Below, in pieces: positions 1-6,700 of a stretch of 9,521 nucleotides of DNA. Numbering within the stretch: position 1 is the stretch's first letter; every line of letters begins with the position of its first letter. The notes beneath the pieces were generated by a model. It was not told the origin of the DNA and ran no database searches. It saw only the letters and a program-made list of their open reading frames with translations. Made by a program: the position numbers and the translations under genes. Source of the DNA: Pseudomonadota bacterium (GTDB taxonomy: Bacteria > Pseudomonadota > Alphaproteobacteria > Rhizobiales > Methylopilaceae); contig JAEWFF010000063.1 in the NCBI GenBank assembly GCA_023388965.1, positions 1 through 9,521 on the forward strand, written 5' to 3'.

Positions 1-112
1 CAATAAACTCAACCGTCTTCGTCGGCTTCCACTCCGCCGACGCAAATGACGTCATCGCAAGAACCGCCGCACCTGCAACAGCCCCAAACGATACAATACC
101 GGATGTCTTCAT
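1..112 (-). CDS. Tripartite tricarboxylate transporter (TctC/Bug family) solute-binding protein, 5' end only
   Basis: Only the first 37 codons are in the window and the gene continues past the left edge. Reading on the minus strand from the ATG at 112-110 gives a Lys-containing N-terminus, a hydrophobic Ala/Val/Gly-rich stretch and an ASA cleavage site after about residue 26: a typical Sec signal peptide. The mature protein begins EWKPTKTVEFI. A W-x-P-T-K-x-V-x-(F/I)-I opening right after the signal peptide is characteristic of Bug/TctC periplasmic binding proteins, which bind carboxylates and deliver them to a TctAB-type membrane permease. A purine-rich GGGAGAGAG lies just upstream of the ATG as a ribosome binding site. 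A sigma70-like promoter lies about 100 bases upstream (213-240). The ligand cannot be inferred. The family call rests on a short N-terminus, so another periplasmic protein remains possible. A longer frame overlapping this region (248-9) has a Cys/Arg-rich product and is a shadow. Confidence 0.62.
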   Translation of the reverse strand, partial: MKTSGIVSFGAVAGAAVLAMTSFASAEWKPTKTVEFI

Positions 113-212
113 CGCGTTCTCTCTCCCATTCGCGACTTCCGCTTTTTCTGCGCTGAACGCGGAGCGGATTTCGCAAGAAACGCAGCCGGCCGAGCGCCAG
201 CAGCAGGCGGGC

Positions 213-240
213 AGTATATTGACCGCCACACAGAAGGCAA
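213..240 (-). promoter_or_regulatory. Sigma70-like promoter for the TctC-type gene
   Basis: On the minus strand a -35 element TTGCCT (240-235; 4 of 6 consensus bases) is followed after 16 bases by a -10 element TATACT (218-213; 5 of 6). Transcription would start near 206, giving a leader of roughly 95 bases before the ATG at 112. The position between the quinone reductase stop (382) and the TctC start fits a separate transcription unit. The call comes from matching by eye, with no transcript data. Confidence 0.5.
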
Positions 241-252
241 CCGTTCACGAAG

Positions 253-264
253 GCTTAATTAAGC
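253..264. promoter_or_regulatory. 12-base perfect palindrome GCTTAATTAAGC, possible operator
   Basis: A perfect, AT-centred 12-base palindrome stands out in GC-rich sequence 12 bases upstream of the proposed -35 box (235-240) of the TctC-type gene. This position suits an activator or repressor site. A second, weaker dyad (GGCCG and CGGCC separated by 8 bases, 273-290) lies further upstream. The regulator is unknown and not encoded in the window. An operator role is inferred only from symmetry and position. Confidence 0.35.
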
Positions 265-332
265 GGGCGCGAGGCCGGAGAACATCGGCCGTTCAAATGC
301 TTAACGCCGATATGGGGAATGCGGACAGGGTA

Positions 333-358
333 AATCGTGATCGTGCGGCGCCACGATT
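333..358 (-). terminator. Hairpin downstream of the quinone reductase gene, possible weak terminator
   Basis: The 7-base arms AATCGTG (333-339) and CACGATT (352-358) are perfect inverted repeats. A second ATCGTG copy (340-345) can pair with the same right arm (352-357), so two stem-loops compete. The structure starts 23 bases past the stop codon at 382. On the minus strand the stem is followed by only a short T run (TTTACC), so intrinsic termination would be weak. It may instead be a 3'-end stabilising structure. Confidence 0.3.
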
Positions 359-381
359 CCCCCGCAGCGCCGCCACAATCC

Positions 382-1380
382 TTACCGCACGATCAGCGCG
401 ATCTTGCCGATGTGCTGGCTCGATTCCATCAGCGCATGAGCCGCCCCCGCCTCAGCCAGCGGGAAAGTCTTGAAGAGGACCGGCGCGATCTTTCCGGACG
501 CCACCAGAGGCCAGACTTTTTCGCGGAGCTGATCGGCGATCGCCTTCTTGTCGGCGATGGAACGGGCCCGCAAGGTCGAGCCCGTCAGCGTCAGGCGCTT
601 CAGCATGACCGGGAAAAAGTTCAGCGAAATCTTGGGGCTCTGCAGGAAGGCGATGGAGACGTGCCGCCCTTCCGGCGCCATGATGGAGACGGTGCGCGGG
701 ATATAATCGCCGCCGACCATGTCGAGCACGACATCGACGCCCTTGCCGCCCGTCTCGGCCTTGATGACCTCGACGAAATCCTCCTCCTTGTAATTGATGG
801 CGCGGTCGGCCCCGAGCCTGACGCAGGCCTCGCATTTTTCGACGCTGCCGGCGGTGGTGAAGACCCTGGCGCCAAACGCTTTTGCCATCGGAATCGCCGC
901 CGTGCCGATGCCCGAGGAACCGCCGTGAACGAGGAAGGTTTCGCCCTCCTTCAGGCCGCCGCGATCGAACACATTGCTCCAGACCGTGAAGAAGGTCTCG
1001 GGCACGCAGGCAGCCTCGACCATGGACAATTCGCCAGGAACCGGAAGGACTTGCGCGGCGGGAGCGGCGACATATTCGGCATAGCCGCCGCCGGCGAGCA
1101 GCGCGCAGACCCTGTCGCCGACCTTGTGATCCGAGACCCCTTCCCCCAGCGCGGCAACGACGCCCGAAACTTCGAGGCCGGGAATATCGGTCGTGCCGGG
1201 CGGCGGCTCATATTTGCCCATGCGCTGAAGGACATCGGGGCGATTGATGCCGGCAGCATGGACCTCGATCAGCACCTCTCCGGGCCCCGGAACGGGGACC
1301 GGACGGCGTGCCGGCTGGAGCGCTTCGGGCCCGCCGGGCGCTGTGATCTCGATCGCGGTCATTTCGGTCGGCACGGCCAT
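382..1380 (-). CDS. NAD(P)H:quinone oxidoreductase, zinc-independent MDR superfamily (PIG3/QOR-like)
   Basis: The product is 332 residues, normal for this family. It belongs to the cytosolic medium-chain dehydrogenase/reductase enzymes that reduce quinones with NADPH. The GroES-like N-terminal half carries the segment HAAGINRPDVLQRMGKY (41-57) followed by PGLEVSGVV (67-75), typical of PIG3-type quinone reductases. The Rossmann nucleotide-binding motif is VHGGSSGIGTAAI (151-163). LTGSTLRARS (265-274) is another signature of the group. The zinc-binding Cys/His ligands of alcohol dehydrogenases are absent, as expected for quinone reductases. I chose the ATG at 1380 because GGAG lies 6 bases upstream and the protein opens MAVPTEMTAIEIT, close to family N-termini. 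An in-frame ATG at 1461 would add 27 unconserved residues and lacks support. The gene stands alone, with 191 bases upstream holding candidate regulatory repeats. The specific quinone or enone substrate cannot be told from sequence. Confidence 0.9.
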   Translation of the reverse strand: MAVPTEMTAIEITAPGGPEALQPARRPVPVPGPGEVLIEVHAAGINRPDVLQRMGKYEPPPGTTDIPGLEVSGVVAALGEGVSDHKVGDRVCALLAGGGYAEYVAAPAAQVLPVPGELSMVEAACVPETFFTVWSNVFDRGGLKEGETFLVHGGSSGIGTAAIPMAKAFGARVFTTAGSVEKCEACVRLGADRAINYKEEDFVEVIKAETGGKGVDVVLDMVGGDYIPRTVSIMAPEGRHVSIAFLQSPKISLNFFPVMLKRLTLTGSTLRARSIADKKAIADQLREKVWPLVASGKIAPVLFKTFPLAEAGAAHALMESSQHIGKIALIVR

Positions 1381-1413
1381 TTTTCTCTCCGGCATCAGAT
1401 CGTTACGGGACAA

Positions 1414-1428
1414 GCCAGCGCAGCTGGC
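1414..1428. other. Leader hairpin upstream of the quinone reductase start
   Basis: GCCAGC (1414-1419) and GCTGGC (1423-1428) form a perfect 6-base stem with a 3-base loop. It lies 33 bases upstream of the quinone reductase ATG on the minus strand. It would be part of the 5' leader if transcription starts further upstream. Chance occurrence in GC-rich DNA is possible. No function is evident. Confidence 0.25.
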
Positions 1429-1488
1429 GGCGCCGGGAACATCCGGCGCAGGCTCGGCCAAGGGTTTACTGAAAACACTACGCTTTTT

Positions 1489-1519
1489 CCAATGCGTAAT
1501 GGTCCAGGCCTATGCGTAA
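1489..1519. promoter_or_regulatory. Two 11-base direct repeats, candidate operator of the quinone reductase gene
   Basis: CCAATGCGTAA (1489-1499) and CCTATGCGTAA (1509-1519) match at 10 of 11 positions. They start exactly 20 bases apart, about two helical turns, so a regulator could sit on one face of the DNA. The first copy is also an imperfect dyad (CCAATGCGTAATGG, 1489-1502). The pair lies about 110-140 bases upstream of the quinone reductase start. Quinone reductases are often controlled by redox-sensing HxlR- or MarR-type repressors, so such a site is plausible, but no regulator gene is in view. I could not pick a convincing -35/-10 pair next to the repeats. Confidence 0.4.
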
Positions 1520-1534
1520 AAACGACCTTCCGAT

Positions 1535-1556
1535 GGATAAAACGCGCGCTTTATCC
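1535..1556 (-). terminator. AT-rich hairpin after pbpC, possible terminator
   Basis: GGATAAA (1535-1541) and TTTATCC (1550-1556) form a perfect 7-base stem around an 8-base, CG-alternating loop. It begins 15 bases after the pbpC stop codon. On the minus strand a T5 run follows about 14 bases after the stem, too far for a textbook intrinsic terminator. The position supports a transcription end or mRNA 3'-protecting structure. An operator for the downstream quinone reductase gene is an alternative. Confidence 0.38.
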
Positions 1557-1571
1557 GAATGGCCGCTTTCT

Positions 1572-3770
1572 TTAATCGATACGCACGCGCGCACTGGCGC
1601 TGCGCCCTGCGCCGTCGAGCACGGTGACGCGCGTAAAGCCCTGCCCCGCCGGTGTGAAGAAGGCGGTGCCCCGCCGCCTATCGGAGGCGACCGGGCGTCC
1701 GTCGACCAGCCAAGTATAGGGCGCGACGCCGCCCGCAGCCTTCAGTGCGAGCGCCTGCGGTGCTCGCTGCCCCGCGCCGAGATCGACGCGCACGCCATCT
1801 GCGGGAAAGGCAATGGTGAGCGGAACATCGCCCGCTTCGAGCTGCGGCAGAGCATTGCCGCGCGGCTGGAAACGGCGCAGCGCCGGGGGGATCTCCGTCA
1901 CCACAATGCGCGCCGCATCCGGCATGGACGCGAGCGGCACGGTGTGGGGCGCGATGCGCGCGAACGCGTCGAACAGGATGGGCGCGGCGCTGTCGCGCCC
2001 GACAAGGCCGGGGCTCGGCGTGCCGTCCGGCCGGCCCGTCCATACGGCAACGACATGACGGCCGTCGAAGCCGACCGCCCATGCATCGCGGAAGCCATAG
2101 GACGTGCCGGTCTTGTAGGCGATGCGGCCGGTGACGGCGCTTCGTGGCGCGGGCGTGCCGAGCAGTGCATACGCCACCTGCGCGGCAGGGACCGGATCGA
2201 GCAAGGCCGCTGGGGACCGGGACGGTATCACGCCCGTCTCATACAGAGGAATGGCATCGCCGCCGCGCGCAAGGGCCGTGTAAAGCGTTGCAAGATCGAA
2301 CAGGCTCGCACCGACGCCGCCGAGGCCGATGGCAAGGCCCGGCGCCTCGCCTCTCGGCAGTTTCAGGCCCGCGCCCGCCTGCCGCAGCCGCGCCATCAGG
2401 CGATGCGGCCCGACCGCATCGAGCACCGCGACGGCGGGCACGTTGAGCGAGAGCTGGAGCGCCTTCTCCATCGTCACCGTGCCCTGATAATCCTCGCCGA
2501 AATTCTTCGGCGCATAGGCGCCGAAACGCACCGGGCGATCCTCGATGAAAGTGCCGGGCTGGGCCATGCCATCCTCGAATGCCATGCCGTAGATGAAGGG
2601 TTTCAGCGTCGAGCCCGGCGAGCGCACGGCGCGGGCCTGATCGAGAGGACCGGCGCGGGCGGCATCGAAATAATCCGCCGAACCGATATGGGCGCGCACC
2701 GCGCCGCTGGCGTGATCGACGACGAGTATGGCCATGGAATGGGAGGGCCCGAGAGCGCGCGAACGCTCGCGCGCGAGATCTTCCAGCTTCGCCTGAACAT
2801 CGCGGTCGATGGTCGTGCGTACGACTGGCGCCGAGGGCGCGGCGGCGACGGCCTGCTCGGCGGCATGGGCGGCGTAAGCGGGGAAAACTTTGCGGCCATC
2901 GGGCGCCGGCTCGGATTTCGCGAACGCCGCTTCCGCAACATCGATCACGCCCTGCCGGGCAAGACGGTCGAGCACGCGGTCGCGCGCGCGGCGGGCGGCA
3001 GCGGGATCCCGATCCGGGCGGCGCGCTTCGGGCGATTGCGGCAGAGCGACGAGCAGAGCCGCCTGCGCGGACGACAGGCGCACCGGCTCCTTGCCGAAAT
3101 AAGCGAGCGATGCGGCACGCACGCCTTCGAGATTGCCGCCATAGGGCGCAAGCGTGAGATAAAGATCGAGCACGCGCGCCTTGCCCACCGTGCGTTCCAG
3201 CCCGGCGGCGGCGCCGATCTCCCATACTTTGCGCGCAAGGGTGCGCCCACGCTGCGGTTCCAGAAGCCGCGCCGCCTGCATGGACAGAGTGGAGCCGCCC
3301 GACACCACGCGTCCGGACATCAGCGCCTGACCGGCGGCACGCACGAAAGCGAGCGGATCGACGCCGCTATGAGAATCGAACCGGCGGTCCTCATAGGCTT
3401 TCAGAAAAGCAATGAACTTCGGATCGACCTCGGACGCGGTGACGGGAAGCCGCCAGATGCCGTCCGGCGTGGTGAAGGGGCGCAGCAGCTTGCCATTACG
3501 ATCCAGAACGAGCGTGGAGACGGCGGAGGCGCGGTCGAGCGAGGGCGGAGCGGCGACAGCGAGCCAGGCGGCGGCGGAGACCGTCAAGACGGCAAGAAGG
3601 CTACAGGCGAATATGGCAGCGCGTTTCGCATGTCCAGGAAGGCGCGGAGCGCCTGTCCGGGAGCCATACTCCGCAGCGCCGGAAGCTACGCCGTAATCAC
3701 CGTGGTTATGGTTCCCGGGCTCCGCTTCGCGGCCCCGGGACACGCACCCTGCCCTGCCTGCGCGGCTCAT
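1572..3770 (-). CDS. pbpC: Penicillin-binding protein 1C (bifunctional peptidoglycan glycosyltransferase/transpeptidase)
   Basis: The product is 732 residues (numbered from the ATG at 3770), within the usual PBP1C range. After a cytoplasmic tail comes one membrane anchor (about 50-74), so the enzyme faces the periplasm. The GT51 glycosyltransferase domain shows the catalytic-Glu motif EDRRFDSHSGVD (Glu127), GGSTLSMQAARLL (158-170) and YLTLAPYGGNLEGV (204-217). The transpeptidase domain shows all three penicillin-binding motifs: STLK (Ser387 nucleophile, Lys390), SLN (441-443) and KTG (553-555). A C-terminal beta-sandwich (about 650-732) matches the BiPBP_C domain typical of PBP1C. The start overlaps the macroglobulin stop as TGATG. 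GGAGG sits 7 bases before this ATG; a GTG one codon earlier (3773) is 4 bases from it and less likely. In E. coli the same pair is yfhM-pbpC, with PBP1C proposed to patch damaged wall. Oddly, residues 10-47 are encoded by a pair of REP-like palindromes (3630-3743). Confidence 0.96.
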   Translation of the reverse strand: MSRAGRAGCVSRGREAEPGNHNHGDYGVASGAAEYGSRTGAPRLPGHAKRAAIFACSLLAVLTVSAAAWLAVAAPPSLDRASAVSTLVLDRNGKLLRPFTTPDGIWRLPVTASEVDPKFIAFLKAYEDRRFDSHSGVDPLAFVRAAGQALMSGRVVSGGSTLSMQAARLLEPQRGRTLARKVWEIGAAAGLERTVGKARVLDLYLTLAPYGGNLEGVRAASLAYFGKEPVRLSSAQAALLVALPQSPEARRPDRDPAAARRARDRVLDRLARQGVIDVAEAAFAKSEPAPDGRKVFPAYAAHAAEQAVAAAPSAPVVRTTIDRDVQAKLEDLARERSRALGPSHSMAILVVDHASGAVRAHIGSADYFDAARAGPLDQARAVRSPGSTLKPFIYGMAFEDGMAQPGTFIEDRPVRFGAYAPKNFGEDYQGTVTMEKALQLSLNVPAVAVLDAVGPHRLMARLRQAGAGLKLPRGEAPGLAIGLGGVGASLFDLATLYTALARGGDAIPLYETGVIPSRSPAALLDPVPAAQVAYALLGTPAPRSAVTGRIAYKTGTSYGFRDAWAVGFDGRHVVAVWTGRPDGTPSPGLVGRDSAAPILFDAFARIAPHTVPLASMPDAARIVVTEIPPALRRFQPRGNALPQLEAGDVPLTIAFPADGVRVDLGAGQRAPQALALKAAGGVAPYTWLVDGRPVASDRRRGTAFFTPAGQGFTRVTVLDGAGRSASARVRID
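3630..3743. repeat. Pair of inverted REP-like palindromic elements inside the pbpC 5' coding region
   Basis: Two related elements face each other. Copy A (3707-3743, plus strand) opens TATGGTTCCCGGG and ends CCCCGGGACAC. Copy B (3668-3630, minus strand) opens TATGGCTCCCGGA and ends TTCCTGGACAT. Each folds by itself. Copy A has a 7-base stem (3713-3719 with 3734-3740) capped by CCGC-TTC-GCGG (3722-3732). Copy B has AGGCGC-TCC-GCGCCT (3654-3640) extended by GGA/TCC pairs on the far side of a one-base bulge. A shared head, a shared tail, a GC-rich variable stem and inverted pairing about 38 bases apart match BIME-type REP arrangements common in Rhizobiales genomes. The unit is 114 bases, divisible by three, and is read through by pbpC. 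The family name and number of genomic copies cannot be determined from one window. Confidence 0.65.
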
Positions 3771-6700
3771 CACCTCGCCTCCACGACCTCGACTGTGCCA
3801 TGGCCGGTGCGGCCGAAACGGCCGGGGCGGTACATGTCCTCGGCGGTTGCGGGCGGATGGACGTACGCACCCGGCGCGACGGCGCGGACGATATAGGCGG
3901 CGATCATGGCGCCACTAGTGTCCGTCCGGTCGAACGCCGCGACGAAACGATCGTCGCGGAATTCGGAATGGCCGGGCGCCGCCTCCTGCTCCAGCCAGGG
4001 TAGCGATTTGACCTCGCCGCTGGTGACGATGCGCGGATTGTCGATCTCGAAGCCGGCCGGCAGACGATCGACGACGAGGATGCGGCTCGCCTGCGCTTCG
4101 GTCTCCTTGACGCGCAGGACGGCGACGAGACGCGTGTTTTGCGCGACTTGCGTCGGATTGGCCTCCGCGCCGTCCAGAGTGTAATAGGTACGGCTGATCT
4201 CGATGCCGTGCGCCTCCTCGTCCGGCATGACTTCCGGCGAGCCGCGCACGACGATGGTGGCCGGCACCGGCGCGGAACCGGCATTGCCGATCGTGAGCGC
4301 CGAGGACAGGTCACCGGTACTGAAGGTGGCGTTGTACACACCTTCATGCGGCGCGCCGTCCACCGTCAGCGCGAGCTTTTCGCTCTCGGCCTTTAATGCC
4401 TGGCTGGCGCGCAGAAGCCAGGCATTCTCCTGCGTCGAGAGCAGGCTGCGTTCGCCGCGCGCTTCTTCCACCTTGCGCGAGACGGCGGGAATGACGTTCG
4501 CGACCGAGGTTTCGGCGGCGAGCGCCAGCACGCCTGCGCTGTCGCGCAGCGCAGTGCCGTAATCGAGCCGCGCGGCCTGATCGACATTGCCCTGATCGAG
4601 CGCTTCATCGGCCTCCGCGAACACTTTTGCGGCGCGGACACGATCTCCGGCGAGCGCGAGCGCCGCGCCGATCTGCGCGCGGGCGAGGGGCGAGGCGATA
4701 TCGTTCAGGCGCGAATCGCCGAGATAGCGCAGATCGCCGATGATGGGGCGGCCATTGCGCGCCAATACGTAATGCGCATAGGCGATACGTGCGGCCTTAT
4801 CCGCGTCGTCGAAATCGCCCTCATAGCCGAGCACGTTCTTGAGGCGCGCAAGAGCCATCGAGATCGCGCGCTCGGGAACCTCATATCCCTTTTCGCGAGT
4901 GCGCGTCAGCACATCGGCGATGTAGGAATCGAGCCACAGATCGTCGCCGTCCGACGACCACAGGCCGAAGCCGCCATTGGAATTCTGACGCGCCAATACG
5001 CGCGCGATCATATCCTGCGCTTTGGCACGGGCGTCCTCGGGGAGCCTGACGCCGAATTCCTCGACGTAGAGCAGCGCAATCAGCTTGCTAGAAAGCTGCT
5101 CGGAGCAACCATAGGGATAGGTGTCGAGCGCGCCGATAAAGGCCGCGGGTTCGAGCGCCGCATTGGGGCCGACCGAGAGCGAGACGGATGCCGTGCCCGG
5201 CACGAAGCCTGTCACCAGATCGGCGGACAGCGTGAAGCTGCCCGTCTGCGGGGCAAGCCGCACGATTCGGCGCGACATGCTTTCCGGCGCGGCGGGCACG
5301 ACGGGCAGAACGAGCGTCTGCACATAGGACGCGCCGTCGGGACCGGTGACGGACACATCGAGCGCGGCATGGCCGACGGAGATTCCGGACAGAGCGACAT
5401 CGAGCGCGGCGCGCGCACCCTCTTTCAGAGTGACCGTCTTGGCATCCACGTCGAGCTTAAGCGCGGCGGAGTCGGACGCGACATCGACAGTGTAATCACC
5501 GACCGCGCCGGAGACATTGTGTATGTCGAGTCTGAGGCGCGATCTGTCGCCCACGGCCAGGAAGCGCGGCAGCGCCGCCGTCACGACAACCGGATCGGCG
5601 ATCACGACATCCTGTTCGGCATGGCCGAGCTTGTCCTTCGACCAGGCCATGGCCATGAGACGCACCGTGCCGTTGAAGGCCGGAATGTCGAACGCGATTT
5701 CGGCGGTGCCGTCGGCCGCGACGGGAACCATGCCAGAGAAAAGAGCGAGCGGAAGCTGCGAGGGCGGCTCGCCCATATCCATGCCGCCCATGGCGTCGCC
5801 GCCGGTGCGAATGCGGCCGCGCGCGGCGCTCATGCCGTCGATCAGCTGCCCGTACAGATCGCGGACCTCGGCCGACAATTGGCGCTGCGCGAACGCATCG
5901 TCATCGGGCGCGGGCGTCGTGAAATTGGTGAGATTGAGAATGCCGACATCGACGGCGGCGACGACGAGATGCGCCTGTTCACCGGAGCCGAGATTGTCGA
6001 GCTTGACCGGAACGCGCAAAGTGCCGCGCGGCGCGGCCTTGTCGGGCGCCGCGAGCGCGATGCCGAGCGTATCGGGCGCGGCGTCGATCCTCGCATAGGC
6101 AAGGCCGATGGCGCGTCCGGGCATGCGGCTCGCCTTCGCATCGAGCGGCCGGTGAAGGAATGCCATGACATAAGCGCCGGGCCGCCAATCCTCCGCGACC
6201 TTAATGCCGATCTCGTTCGCACCCTCATCGAGATCGACGACGCGCGTGGAGGAGACGAGATTTCCGACGACGGCAATCGTCGCCTTGCCCGCGAAGGGCG
6301 CGTCAATACGAAGCCCGACCTCGTCGCCCGGCGCGTAGACGTCCTTGTCGAGCGCGACATCGAGCGTGTCGGGCGTCTCGGCATTGCCGGCGCTCTGATA
6401 CCAGCCGGCATCGAAAACGACGCTGGTCGCCGGGCCGTTTGGCTCGGCGCTCATGACATCGAGCCGGTAGCGGCCATAGCCCACGCGGGCGGCGATTGTG
6501 GCCGGCGCGCCGGCCTCGACATCCACCACGCCGTCGGCCTCGCGCGTTGCGGTGGTGATGGTCTCGTAGTTCCACGACGAGCCTTCCGAATACCATTGAT
6601 AGCGCGTGTTGAGCTTCGACAACTCCCAGCGCAGGCCCTTTGCTGCTGTAAAGGCACCGTCCGGCGCGACCATACGGACATCGAAATTCGCGGTCTCACC

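Noticed and set aside
9..248. 79-codon minus-strand frame at the left edge
   Set aside because: It is Cys/Arg-rich and overlaps the proposed promoter. The other minus-strand frame starting at 112 gives a signal peptide and a family-like mature start.
1381..1461. Upstream ATG extending the quinone reductase by 27 residues
   Set aside because: The extension is Pro/Ala-rich and unlike family N-termini, while the ATG at 1380 has a well-spaced GGAG.
337..1575. 412-codon open frame on the plus strand opposite the quinone reductase
   Set aside because: It shows the same direct-antisense effect and crosses the intergenic gap. It has no family resemblance.
1512..3896. 794-codon open frame on the plus strand opposite pbpC
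   Set aside because: It is also in the direct antisense frame. It has Arg-rich composition and no domains, while pbpC on the other strand has all catalytic motifs intact.
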